From the NCBI RefSeq assembly GCF_000378185.1, contig NZ_KB899389.1, positions 1 to 64,000 of the forward strand: 64,000 nt of DNA, written 5' to 3'. This DNA comes from Salinimonas chungwhensis DSM 16280 (GTDB lineage Bacteria > Pseudomonadota > Gammaproteobacteria > Enterobacterales > Alteromonadaceae). This document shows positions 36,263 through 45,477 of the stretch, in pieces; positions within the stretch are counted from its first letter, which is position 1; every line of letters begins with the position of its first letter. Both the position numbers and the translations under genes were made by a program. A model generated the notes under the pieces. The model saw nothing but the letters and a program-made list of their open reading frames with translations. It had not been told where the DNA came from and did not search any database.

Positions 36263-37051
36263 CTATGCGCTCACAAGAAAATAGGGGTTTAACACAGACT
36301 CTTTCTGATTATAAGAAAGGTCTTCTGCTTCAGCATTCAGAGGGTTCGCCGGATCCAGCACAGTAACACTGGCACCTGCGGCAACGGCTACAGCATGCGC
36401 TGCGCCCGTATCCCACTCAGACGTAGGGCCGAGACGGGGGTAAAGATGTGCTTCACCGGTTGCTACCAGACAAAGTTTCAAAGAACTTCCCATGGCGACC
36501 AGCTCGGTTTCACCCTCAAGCTGTTCAAGCAAATTTTTAATTTCAGGACTTTGGTGAGACCGGCTACCCACCACTTTCCAGGTCTCACCTGAGGTGTGTG
36601 GTTTTGCAGAGATAGACGTGAAGGCATCATCTTTCTGTTGCCACGCCCCTTTGCCTACCAAACCAATATAGGCGGTTTTCTGGGCAGGTGCATAAACCAC
36701 ACCCATAGTGGGCTTTCCGTTATCAATCAATGCAATATTGACGGTGAACTCACCATTCTTTTTGATAAATTCTTTGGTCCCATCCAACGGATCGACCAAC
36801 CAGTATTGCTGCCAGGTCTGGCGTTCATCCCAGGAAATATCCGCTGACTCTTCGGATAGCACAGGTAAGTCGGAAATCTTTGTCAATTCGTCAGCGATGA
36901 CATTATGGGCAGCCAAATCCGCTTCTGTAAGCGGACTGGTATCCTGCTTTTCGTAAATGGCAAAATCTTTGTCGTAAATTGCCATTATTTCATCACCCGC
37001 CAGCTTGGCGATACGCAGAACCTGTTCTGCTAATGGATCAGGTAGTGCCAT
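36263..37051 (-). CDS. cysQ: 3'(2'),5'-bisphosphate nucleotidase CysQ
   Basis: 262 residues. Hydrolyses PAP (and PAPS), the inhibitory by-product of sulfate reduction. Lithium-sensitive phosphatase metal site: LSEES near 66-70, [10 protein letters not shown] (86-95), and the C-terminal WDTGAAHAV. It is embedded between cysC and cysN with 1-2 bp gaps. Confidence 0.96.
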   Translation of the reverse strand: MALPDPLAEQVLRIAKLAGDEIMAIYDKDFAIYEKQDTSPLTEADLAAHNVIADELTKISDLPVLSEESADISWDERQTWQQYWLVDPLDGTKEFIKKNGEFTVNIALIDNGKPTMGVVYAPAQKTAYIGLVGKGAWQQKDDAFTSISAKPHTSGETWKVVGSRSHQSPEIKNLLEQLEGETELVAMGSSLKLCLVATGEAHLYPRLGPTSEWDTGAAHAVAVAAGASVTVLDPANPLNAEAEDLSYNQKESVLNPYFLVSA

Positions 37052-37053
37052 TA

Positions 37054-37647
37054 CTAAATCAATCCTTTATCGTTTAATAGGTTGAAAAGCCGTTCTGCGG
37101 TTGCTTCAGCGCTTTCATCCTTGTATTCAAGATGGACTTCCGGGTTTACCGGTGCATCATAGGTCGAATCAATACCTGTAAAATCTCTGATTTCGCCATT
37201 TCGCGCTTTCTTGTACAGTCCCTTGGGATCGCGTTTTTCACACACTGCCAGAGGGACATCGACGTAGACTTCAACAAACTCTTGTTCTTCGAGCAGATTG
37301 CGGCAAAAGTCCCGGTCCGTCTGAAAAGGGGAAATAAAAGCCGTCAACACCATCACGCCAGAGTCAACAAATAGCTTTGCAACTTCACTGATACGACGGA
37401 TATTTTCTACCCGGTCTTTATCAGAAAAGTCCAGGTCGCCGCACAGACCATGGCGCACATTATCGCCATCCAGCAAATAGGTTAGCTTACCCTGATCATA
37501 AAGCTTTTTTTCAAGCAAATTGGCCAGCGTGGATTTACCCGAACCGCTTAGCCCGGTAAGCCAGATAACGCGAGGCTTCTGGCCCAGCTTGTCAGAGCGG
37601 GTTTGCTTATTAACCTCATGCTTGTGCCAGACAATGTTGGTAGCCAT
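37054..37647 (-). CDS. cysC: Adenylylsulfate kinase
   Basis: 197 residues from the ATG of [17 protein letters not shown], 1 nt after the cysD stop. Phosphorylates APS to PAPS. P-loop GLSGSGKST (about 32-40), [20 protein letters not shown], then DRDFCRNLL and [13 protein letters not shown]. Full length. Confidence 0.97.
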   Translation of the reverse strand: MATNIVWHKHEVNKQTRSDKLGQKPRVIWLTGLSGSGKSTLANLLEKKLYDQGKLTYLLDGDNVRHGLCGDLDFSDKDRVENIRRISEVAKLFVDSGVMVLTAFISPFQTDRDFCRNLLEEQEFVEVYVDVPLAVCEKRDPKGLYKKARNGEIRDFTGIDSTYDAPVNPEVHLEYKDESAEATAERLFNLLNDKGLI

Positions 37648-37648
37648 A

Positions 37649-38563
37649 TTAGAAGTATCCTTCCATTTTTTTCTTCTCCATCGAGCCGGCGCTATCATGA
37701 TCAATAACCCGTCCCTGACGCTCAGAAGTTTTGGTAAGCAGCATTTCCTGAATAACCTCAGGTAGGGTGTCTGCTTCCGATTCCACAGCGCCGGTTAGTG
37801 GATAGCAGCCCAATGTGCGAAAACGAACTGAACGCATTTCAGGTGTTTCACCTTCTTCCAATGGCATTCTGTCATCATCAACCATAATCAGCACACCGTC
37901 GCGTTCAACCACTGGGCGAGGTTTTGCAAGATATAACGAAGGAATGTCGATGTTTTCCAGATAGATATATTGCCAAATATCTAATTCTGTCCAGTTAGAC
38001 ATAGGGAAAACACGAATACTCTCGCCTTTATTAACCTGTGAATTATAGATATTCCATAACTCAGGACGCTGGTTTTTAGGATCCCAGCGGTGATTACTGT
38101 CGCGGAACGAGTACACCCGCTCTTTAGCGCGGGATTTTTCTTCATCCCGCCGCGCGCCACCAAAGGCTGCATCGAACTGATATTTGTTGAGTGCTTGCTT
38201 AAGCGACTGAGTCTTCATAATATCAGTGTGTTTTGAACTGCCATGTGAAAATGGCCCTACGCCTTGCTCGACACCTTCCTGGTTGATATGAACGAGCAGA
38301 TCAAAACCGTATTTCTGAGCCTGGCGATCACGAAACTCAATCATTTCCTGGAATTTCCAGGTGGTATCCACGTGCAGTAGCGGAAATGGGATTTTGCCAG
38401 GCGCAAACGCCTTACGGGCAAGGTGCAATAACACCGAAGAATCCTTACCTACTGAATATAGCATTACCGGATTATCAAACTCGGCTGCTACTTCGCGAAA
38501 AATGTGGATGCTTTCGGCTTCAAGCTGCTTTAGATGGGTAGTAGACGGTATTTCTGCTGTCAT
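37649..38563 (-). CDS. cysD: Sulfate adenylyltransferase subunit 2
   Basis: 304 residues. Catalytic PP-loop subunit of ATP sulfurylase: [20 protein letters not shown] (SxGKDS loop), then [16 protein letters not shown] and [16 protein letters not shown]. First gene of the cluster; the ~210-bp region to the putP terminator should hold the promoter, probably CysB-controlled, though I do not identify a site. Confidence 0.97.
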   Translation of the reverse strand: MTAEIPSTTHLKQLEAESIHIFREVAAEFDNPVMLYSVGKDSSVLLHLARKAFAPGKIPFPLLHVDTTWKFQEMIEFRDRQAQKYGFDLLVHINQEGVEQGVGPFSHGSSKHTDIMKTQSLKQALNKYQFDAAFGGARRDEEKSRAKERVYSFRDSNHRWDPKNQRPELWNIYNSQVNKGESIRVFPMSNWTELDIWQYIYLENIDIPSLYLAKPRPVVERDGVLIMVDDDRMPLEEGETPEMRSVRFRTLGCYPLTGAVESEADTLPEVIQEMLLTKTSERQGRVIDHDSAGSMEKKKMEGYF

Positions 38564-38772
38564 TTTTCGATCCGATTGTCGTGTTATATATGAAACGATT
38601 ATATGTATAGAACCCTAACATATTTAGATCAGTTTGTTGTATGCTATTTAGCTATACGAAATAGCACTTTTATACCTGTTTTTGTGCGCTGACATAAAAG
38701 TCTGAAATACTCTTGCATAATCAGCACCATAAACGTTCAGGTGAGTGGGCCGCATAATGTAGCCACAAATAA

Positions 38773-38800
38773 AAAAACCACCGACTAAGCGGTGGTTTTT
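38773..38800 (-). terminator. Intrinsic terminator after putP
   Basis: On the minus strand AAAAACCACCG-cttagt-CGGTGGTTTTTTT; 20 bp downstream of the putP stop. Confidence 0.93.
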
Positions 38801-38819
38801 AATTTACAACAAAACGCTA

Positions 38820-40328
38820 TCAGGCGTGTTCTTTCATTTGCTTTTGAAATGCATCGAACGTGTCTTCAACGCCGTCTCTGGGCGTACCTGACTTGGACAG
38901 AATCATGATGGTCAGGCTGGACAGAATAAAGCCAGGGACAATTTCATACATCCAGGCAGACAAACGTTGGCCCTGAATCTCCACAGGGAAGTAAATCCAG
39001 AACAATACGGTCACAGCACCCACTACCATGCCACCTAATGCTGCTCTGCGAGTCATACTGCGTTTAAACAGACTAAATAGTACCAGTGGACCAAATGCTG
39101 CACCAAAGCCTGCCCAGGCATTGCTGACCAGAGTCAGGATAGTACTGTCTCTGTCATATGCCAGATAAATTGCCACGGCTGCAACGACGACGACAGAAAT
39201 ACGGCCTGCTATTACCAGCTCTGTATCTGAGGCATCCCGACGCAGGAACGCTTTGTAGAAATCCTCTGTTAATGAACTGGAGGTCACCAGTAGCTGTGAT
39301 GAGATCGTACTCATAATCGCTGCCAGGATTGCCGCCAGTAAAAACCCACCAATTAACGGATGAAACAGAATTTGAGAAAGATAAATAAACACGGTTTCAG
39401 GGTCGATACTGTTATTGTTTCCCGTGACATACGCTAAACCGAATAAACCCGTCATCAGCGCACCAATAATGGACACTATCATCCAGCTCATACCGATATT
39501 ACGGGCTGCAGGCACATCCCTTACCGAGCGAATCGCCATGAAACGCACGATAATATGGGGCTGGCCAAAATAGCCTAATCCCCAGGAGGCCAGCGAAATA
39601 ATGCCTATAACAGAAATTGCAGTGCCTGTTTCAGCATTCATAAAGGGATCAAACAATGCCGGATCGATACTCTTAAGTGAATTCACAGATGCATCGAGCC
39701 CACCCAGCTCCATGACAACCACAATAGGCACCATCACCAGCGACAGAAACATAATACAGCCCTGCACAAAGTCGGTCATGCTGACCGCCATGAAGCCGCC
39801 GATAAGGGTATAAGTCACCACAACCCCCGCGGTCACATAAAGACCGACTTCATAACTCAACCCAAATGAGCTTTCAAAGAGCTTGCCGCCAGCTACAACC
39901 CCGGAAGAGGTATATAGGGTGAAAAAAATGACAATTACCACCGAGGCGATAACTCGCAGTACACGGGTGTTATCGGCAAAGCGGTTTTCAAAGTAATCTG
40001 GTAGTGTAATAGAGTTTTTTGCCACTTCGGTAAATACGCGCAGACGAGGCGCTACCAGCAAGTAGTTTGCGAGCGCTCCGATAACCAGTCCAATGGCTAT
40101 CCATCCGGCAGAAATACCCTGCACATACATAGCGCCAGGTAGGCCCATCAGCATCCAGCCACTCATATCTGAGGCACCAGCAGATAACGCTGTCACGGCC
40201 GGACCGAGCTGACGCCCACCCAGCATGTAGCCCTCAACATTGGTATCAGTCTGGCGATAAGCAAAAAGCCCGATCCCCAGCATTACAACGAAGTATAAAC
40301 CCAGTGAAATTATTGTACCTGTTGCCAT
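38820..40328 (-). CDS. putP: Sodium/proline symporter
   Basis: 502 residues from MATGTIISLGLY, behind AAGGAAT; an ATG 24 bases upstream is in frame. SSS family with about 13 membrane helices: YMLGGRQLGPAVTALSAGAS then DMSGWMLMGLPGAMY (family signature), and GWGLGYFGQPHIIVRFMAIR, which is highly conserved in PutP. The C-terminus is cytoplasmic and charged. Imports proline with Na+, as nutrient or osmolyte. No putA neighbour here. Confidence 0.95.
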   Translation of the reverse strand: MATGTIISLGLYFVVMLGIGLFAYRQTDTNVEGYMLGGRQLGPAVTALSAGASDMSGWMLMGLPGAMYVQGISAGWIAIGLVIGALANYLLVAPRLRVFTEVAKNSITLPDYFENRFADNTRVLRVIASVVIVIFFTLYTSSGVVAGGKLFESSFGLSYEVGLYVTAGVVVTYTLIGGFMAVSMTDFVQGCIMFLSLVMVPIVVVMELGGLDASVNSLKSIDPALFDPFMNAETGTAISVIGIISLASWGLGYFGQPHIIVRFMAIRSVRDVPAARNIGMSWMIVSIIGALMTGLFGLAYVTGNNNSIDPETVFIYLSQILFHPLIGGFLLAAILAAIMSTISSQLLVTSSSLTEDFYKAFLRRDASDTELVIAGRISVVVVAAVAIYLAYDRDSTILTLVSNAWAGFGAAFGPLVLFSLFKRSMTRRAALGGMVVGAVTVLFWIYFPVEIQGQRLSAWMYEIVPGFILSSLTIMILSKSGTPRDGVEDTFDAFQKQMKEHA

Positions 40329-40461
40329 ATTTGATTCCTTTTTTTCTGGCATGCTAACAGGAAGTTACGTAACACTCTACGAAACAGCACAAATTGATTT
40401 TATGTTTGTCTTCAGAATCTTTGAATCAGGGAACGCTTGTGAAATCCAGGCGATTTCGCCG

Positions 40462-41169
40462 TCAGGCAGAAAACTGTATGCTATGTTTTAGCTTTTCAGT
40501 CAGCGGCGTTAAATCTGCGCCCTTACTTCCAACGACCATGATTCTGGCTTTTTGAACGCCGAAACTCTTTCCTTCATAAATGTCATTACCAAAGCTGTCG
40601 GGTAATTCTTTACCCGCGTCATCAGGCAATACAAACACTGACATTTTTCCGGCAGGCGTATTCAGTATTACATGCAGACTGCGAGTAAGCTGCAGATGAC
40701 AAAAGTTAGCCACTTCAATGTCGCCAATAGAGTCGGTAAGCGTGGCGCCAAAACTGGCCAGTTTTGCATTCACTAAAGACAAGTCAGTCTGGTAGCCTGA
40801 GCCGGGAAGTTCTTTTTCCAGATGTGTCACGTGAGCCAGGGCATAATCCTCGAGTCGGTCTGACGGGGTCATAACCCATACCGAGCTGGTTATTCCGATA
40901 AGTAAAGCCAGAGATGCTGCCACACCGACATACCAGCGTTGTTTACGACGCTGTTGATTATACTGTTGTGCGCTCTGCTGCCAAATAAGGCGGTGCGCCA
41001 AATTTTCCGGAACGTCCACGTTAACGGCTGTTTTCAGGCGCTGATTCATTTGTCGTGTTTCTTTAAGAAACAAACGCTTGGCCGGATCTTCTGCCGCTGC
41101 CCGGAGAATTTCCGGGTCAGTGGTATCGGGATTTTCATAAACACGACGTCGAAATGTCAGTTCATCCAT
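40462..41169 (-). CDS. DUF3379 family membrane protein, likely anti-sigma factor
   Basis: 235 residues. A cytoplasmic N-terminus (about 1-80) carries a predicted helical bundle, then one membrane helix (YVGVAASLALLIGITSSVWV, about 80-100), then a periplasmic domain. It overlaps the sigma factor gene by 8 nt. Gene order and one-helix topology fit an anti-sigma factor; this is inferred, not shown by a ZAS-type zinc motif. Confidence 0.82.
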   Translation of the reverse strand: MDELTFRRRVYENPDTTDPEILRAAAEDPAKRLFLKETRQMNQRLKTAVNVDVPENLAHRLIWQQSAQQYNQQRRKQRWYVGVAASLALLIGITSSVWVMTPSDRLEDYALAHVTHLEKELPGSGYQTDLSLVNAKLASFGATLTDSIGDIEVANFCHLQLTRSLHVILNTPAGKMSVFVLPDDAGKELPDSFGNDIYEGKSFGVQKARIMVVGSKGADLTPLTEKLKHSIQFSA

Positions 41170-41674
41170 TTTGCTTGCCTCCCGGGTGATATTGTTTACT
41201 CAGGATTTCTTTTAGCTGGCTACGCGCGCGAAATAAGCGTGTCATTACTGTATTTTTATTCAAACCAAGTTCTTGAGCGATTTCCTCGCCACTAAAACCA
41301 AATAAAAGCTGAAGTATGAGGGGCTCTCTGTATGGTTCAGACAATTTACTTATTAAACGCTGAAGATCAGCACTATCCAGATTGTCTTGAGATTCAAACG
41401 TATGGTCTGCTATTTCATGCTCATCAATATTTACAGTATCCAGTTGTTTTTTTTCAAACCGACGGGCGTTTTCGCGACGCAAAATGGTGATAAGCCAGGA
41501 TTTTGCAGCTTTTTCGTCTTTCAACTTATCCAGTGAACGCCAGGCGCGCAGAAATGTTTCCTGTACAATATCCTCAGCGATGCTGGCTTCTCGCGTCAGG
41601 AAATACGCATAGCGGTATATATCCGCGTGAAATGCGTGGACCAGCGCTTCATAGCGTTGTTGCTTTTCTTTCAT
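41162..41674 (-). CDS. ECF RNA polymerase sigma factor
   Basis: 170 residues from the ATG of MKEKQQRYEALVHAFHADIY; earlier in-frame ATGs would add nine residues. Sigma-70 region 2 (YRYAYFLTREASIAEDIVQE then TFLRAWRSL) and region 4 (LSEPYREPLILQLLFGFSGE then EIAQELGLNKNTVMTRLFRA). Co-transcribed with the DUF3379 protein. The regulon is unknown; putP or the DUF885 gene are neighbours only. Confidence 0.93.
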   Translation of the reverse strand: MKEKQQRYEALVHAFHADIYRYAYFLTREASIAEDIVQETFLRAWRSLDKLKDEKAAKSWLITILRRENARRFEKKQLDTVNIDEHEIADHTFESQDNLDSADLQRLISKLSEPYREPLILQLLFGFSGEEIAQELGLNKNTVMTRLFRARSQLKEILSKQYHPGGKQNG

Positions 41675-41824
41675 AACAAGATAAGACCTGACCATCAGCA
41701 AAAATATTTCGAGAATTAACGGTATTTTTTGGCTGTTCTGCTAACCCTGCGTTTAGACTTACCAGCCTGTACTGCAGTATAGCCAGAACTTAGCGCCAGA
41801 AAGGCTGTTTGTGCGCAAGGGAAA

Positions 41825-41849
41825 TAAAAAAGCCGGGTATCTACCCGGC
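41825..41849 (-). terminator. Intrinsic terminator after the DUF885 gene
   Basis: On the minus strand GCCGGGTA-ga-TACCCGGC is followed by a run of T; 22 bp after the stop. Confidence 0.92.
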
Positions 41850-41870
41850 CTGTTGACGAATATTTGCTGG

Positions 41871-43733
41871 TTAACTTTGTTTAGTTTTTTCAATCCAGTC
41901 GTTGATTTTATCTTCAAGCACAGTTAACGGTACCGGTCCGTCCTTGAGAACTTCGTCATGGAACCCGGCAAAAGTGAACTTATCGCCCAGCTCTTTCTGC
42001 GCCTTGTCCCGCAGTTCCATAATCTTCAGTTTACCAATCATATAAGCCGTGGCCTGGCCAGGTAGTGCAATATAGCGCTCGATGGCTTTTACCGAGTCAT
42101 TCTTAGGGTTTGGTGTGTTTTTTACCAGATAATCAATCGCTTCTTCACGCGACCACTCTTGGTTATGAATGCCGGTGTCTACGACAAGCCGACATGCGCG
42201 CCAAAGCTCCATCGCGAGTCGACCAAAATCGGAATACGGATCTTCATAAAAACCCATATCCTTAGCCAATTCTTCACTGTAAAGTCCCCAGCCTTCGGTA
42301 TACGCCGTGGCGCTCAGGAACTTCTGAAACATTGGTACGCCTTCTAGTTCCTGTGCTATAGCGCGTTGCATATGGTGCCCGGGGATCCCTTCATGATAAG
42401 CCAGTGCTTCCATCTGATAAGTTGGCATGTCTTTCATATCGTAAAGGTTGGCGTAATAGGTGCCGGGTCGGGATCCATCCTGCGACGGGCTTTGATAAAA
42501 TGCTTTGCCGGCTGACTGCTCACGAAAAGGTTCCACCCGTTTGACAATCATATCGGCTTTTGGCACCAGACCAAAATATTCAGGCAATGCGTCACGCATC
42601 TTATCGATATGCGCTTTGGCTTCAGTCAGATAGCTCTGACGGCCTTGTTCGGTGTTTTCATAATAAAACTGATCATCATTTCGCATGAATTCAAAAAACT
42701 CTTTAAGCGTGCCGTCAAAGTTTACTTCCTTCATGATTTCTTTCATCTGACCATGAATTCGTTCGACATTTTTCAGGCCGATTTCATGAATTTCATCGGC
42801 AGAAAGATCGGTTGTAGTGTAATGAGCCAGTCGATTATTGTACCACTTTTCGCCCTCTGGCAGTCGCCAGACTCCGTCACCTTCAGGGGTTTTATCTTGC
42901 TGCTGTTTAAAGGCTGCGATCAAGTCATTGTAAGCAGGTTTAACAGACGTAAGCAGTGCCGCTTTTGCCTCTTCCCGCAAGCTCTCTTTTTCTGACTGCT
43001 CAATATCCAGCGAGTCTATTTTCTTGTTAACGTCCTGCCAGATTGTCGAAGGCGTGTCGCTGTTATCAAACGGCGCGCCGGAAATGACATTATTAGCCGC
43101 CTGAACCATTTGATCATAAGCCCATTTTGGAGGGAACACGCCCGCTTCTTCACGTAGCTTCATTTGCTCAATAACTTGCTCGAAAAAGTCATCCACCTTA
43201 TCGAGGCGACTGATATACGCCTGGGCATCAGACTTATCTGACACGCGATGAATATTTATCAAGAAGCTGGGAACCGTTGTATGGGGACCACGAAACTGAT
43301 TAACTAAATAAGAATGGTGACGAAACTCATCATTTTTCAGGTCAAGTTCCAACTGATAACGGTACAGCGCCAGACTCAGTTTTTCTTTCTCCGAAAGCTT
43401 TTCTGTGTCAAAATTTTCCAGCTCTTCTAACCGGTTTTTAGCAGTTGCAGCAGCTTTATCCTGAGCTTCCTCACCGATATCATCCCATTCACCGTAGTCC
43501 CATTTGTAACCCAGATAACTTTGATACATGGGTGAACGTTTAAGATCTTCTTCAAACGTTCGTTCAAAAAATGCATTAAGTCGTTCTGACTCGGTTTTCA
43601 CATTCTGAGTACTTTGTTCAGTAGAGGAATCTGTTGTTGAACTGGTTTGCTGGGTACTTTTTTCGGCAGGTGAGCAGGCCATAACTGAACTGATTGCGAG
43701 TGCAATAGCGCCGAGTTTAAACGTGGTTTTCAT
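41871..43733 (-). CDS. DUF885-family lipoprotein, putative metallopeptidase
   Basis: 620 residues. A lipoprotein signal ends at MACS (lipobox Cys20), followed by a Ser/Thr/Gln-rich linker. The family motif ALAYHEGIPGHHMQRAIAQE near residue 445 contains an HExxxHH zinc-site-like pattern; TEGWGLYSEEL follows. Members of DUF885 are predicted gluzincin-like carboxypeptidases, with little biochemical proof. It follows batD by 46 bp on the same strand and may be read from the same transcript. Confidence 0.9.
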   Translation of the reverse strand: MKTTFKLGAIALAISSVMACSPAEKSTQQTSSTTDSSTEQSTQNVKTESERLNAFFERTFEEDLKRSPMYQSYLGYKWDYGEWDDIGEEAQDKAAATAKNRLEELENFDTEKLSEKEKLSLALYRYQLELDLKNDEFRHHSYLVNQFRGPHTTVPSFLINIHRVSDKSDAQAYISRLDKVDDFFEQVIEQMKLREEAGVFPPKWAYDQMVQAANNVISGAPFDNSDTPSTIWQDVNKKIDSLDIEQSEKESLREEAKAALLTSVKPAYNDLIAAFKQQQDKTPEGDGVWRLPEGEKWYNNRLAHYTTTDLSADEIHEIGLKNVERIHGQMKEIMKEVNFDGTLKEFFEFMRNDDQFYYENTEQGRQSYLTEAKAHIDKMRDALPEYFGLVPKADMIVKRVEPFREQSAGKAFYQSPSQDGSRPGTYYANLYDMKDMPTYQMEALAYHEGIPGHHMQRAIAQELEGVPMFQKFLSATAYTEGWGLYSEELAKDMGFYEDPYSDFGRLAMELWRACRLVVDTGIHNQEWSREEAIDYLVKNTPNPKNDSVKAIERYIALPGQATAYMIGKLKIMELRDKAQKELGDKFTFAGFHDEVLKDGPVPLTVLEDKINDWIEKTKQS

Positions 43734-43779
43734 GATGTAACCCTCATATTTGTTTTATTATGCATCGCCTGGGCAGCCA

Positions 43780-45477
43780 TTAATTAGCATAAAGCGGGGG
43801 CAAGCCCTGCGAATTGTTTTTATGATCACTGTACCAACGGGCTCTGACCTTATCTAGAGCGTCAAGCATTGGCTGATTGTCCCACTCAGTATGCCCACTG
43901 CTGTAAGCAGATGCCAGCATCTGGTCGACGAATGGTTGCAATGGTGCAGTTAATGACTTGTCAGCAGGGCGGACAGGCGCATTGCCGTGATAAATAACTG
44001 ACAACCACTGCTGCAACGAGGCTTGCGTGGCTGATATATTTTTCGCTGCAACAGCCTTCTTCAAGTCTGCGAACTGTGCCTTCTCACTGTGCTGTGAAAT
44101 GCCAGGGCTTCGCTTCTCTGAAGATCGCAGCTGGCGAACTTTGCGCTTGTAGTAAACAATCACTGCCGCCAACAGTACTAACAATAAGGCGATGACCAGA
44201 TAAAGCACCCACAAGAATCTGGACATCTGTGTATCATTTGACTGCACCGTCTCGGCGTCAGAAGCTAATCTGCTTTGCGGTTCATCCACAGACTCTGTAA
44301 CCATGGGGGCATTGACCTGACTGTCGCTGGCCGGTGCTACCGATACAGTGCGTGCTGGTATGGTGGCATAGTCTGTTTGTTGAGTGTTAACGTTGAACCA
44401 TGCAACGGTGACGTCGGGTAAAATAATCTTGCCTGGTTCAGTAGGTATCACCGCCATTGATTCAACCCGTTGGGCAATCAACCGATTGTCTTTATCTATC
44501 GTGGCTGTTTGTGTTTGATCCGGATAGGTTTTAAACCCCGGCGGATAACGCACGTCAAGTTCAGGTAGTTGTTCTTCCACAACACCGGTAGCCGTAAGTG
44601 TCAGCGTTCTGGTAATGGGTTCCCCCACCACAAACTGGCTGTTCTCAGGCCATTCTTCGTGAAGCGACACCTGTTCACTGGGCAACCACTGACCATCCAC
44701 GTTATCGGGTTTAGGTTTTATATCTACCGTAATATCAGCTCCCAGACGGTTAATGGTTTGAGTGCGGTTAAAAAAGCCAAAACGTTGATTGGTATCTGGT
44801 GCAAGTACTTCGGCGGTAAATACCGGCCCGGTGATGGTCATCTCGCCAGAACGCTGCGGGATAACCGCATATTTGCGCTCAATAATCTGGTAACGACGGC
44901 CATTCACCAAATCAACAGATCGCTCATCTTCGCCAATCTGACGAATAATTCCTTTTTCCATTTCCGGCGGCGTAAGGCTACCCCGTTCAATATCTGTGGA
45001 TAAATAGAGTTTCAGGGTGTAAAGAATTTGCTGGTTCAGATAAACCGAGTCGTTATCGACTTCGGTCGTCAGATAATAGTCACGAGCCGGCTGAGCTCCA
45101 TCGCCGCCATCGGGTACTGCTATAACTTCAACCTCAAACGAGCGGGTTTGCTGTCCTTCAATAGTAAACGACGGAATAGTGAACGTGCCTTCAGAGCGTG
45201 GGAACAAGGTCGTGGTCCAGGTAGTAGTCTGACTTCGCTGACCATTGATGATACTGGTGCGATTACTGGTTGCGGTGCGCCCGACCACAAAATCACTGAG
45301 TAATGCAGAGCTGTCAAATGCATCCCGGCCAGGGTTACCGTATGCCGTAACAGTCAGACGTATAGCTTCGTCAACCATCACCTGACGACTGTCTACCGTA
45401 GCTTCTACACGGGATACATCTGCCTGGGCGACAAATGAAACAAACAGACACAATATCGCTATAAGTTTACTTCTCAT
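43780..45477 (-). CDS. batD: BatD-family protein (oxygen/aerotolerance operon)
   Basis: 565 residues. Signal peptide 1-19 (LFVSFVAQA), a large periplasmic beta-rich BatD region (ATVDSRQVMVDEAIRLTVTA; NGQRSQTTTWTTTLFPRSEG), one membrane helix near 415-437 and a cytoplasmic tail. In Bacteroides and other bacteria Bat proteins aid survival of oxygen or envelope stress by an unknown mechanism. Its ATG overlaps the batB/C stop (TAATG type). Confidence 0.9.
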   Translation of the reverse strand: MRSKLIAILCLFVSFVAQADVSRVEATVDSRQVMVDEAIRLTVTAYGNPGRDAFDSSALLSDFVVGRTATSNRTSIINGQRSQTTTWTTTLFPRSEGTFTIPSFTIEGQQTRSFEVEVIAVPDGGDGAQPARDYYLTTEVDNDSVYLNQQILYTLKLYLSTDIERGSLTPPEMEKGIIRQIGEDERSVDLVNGRRYQIIERKYAVIPQRSGEMTITGPVFTAEVLAPDTNQRFGFFNRTQTINRLGADITVDIKPKPDNVDGQWLPSEQVSLHEEWPENSQFVVGEPITRTLTLTATGVVEEQLPELDVRYPPGFKTYPDQTQTATIDKDNRLIAQRVESMAVIPTEPGKIILPDVTVAWFNVNTQQTDYATIPARTVSVAPASDSQVNAPMVTESVDEPQSRLASDAETVQSNDTQMSRFLWVLYLVIALLLVLLAAVIVYYKRKVRQLRSSEKRSPGISQHSEKAQFADLKKAVAAKNISATQASLQQWLSVIYHGNAPVRPADKSLTAPLQPFVDQMLASAYSSGHTEWDNQPMLDALDKVRARWYSDHKNNSQGLPPLYAN

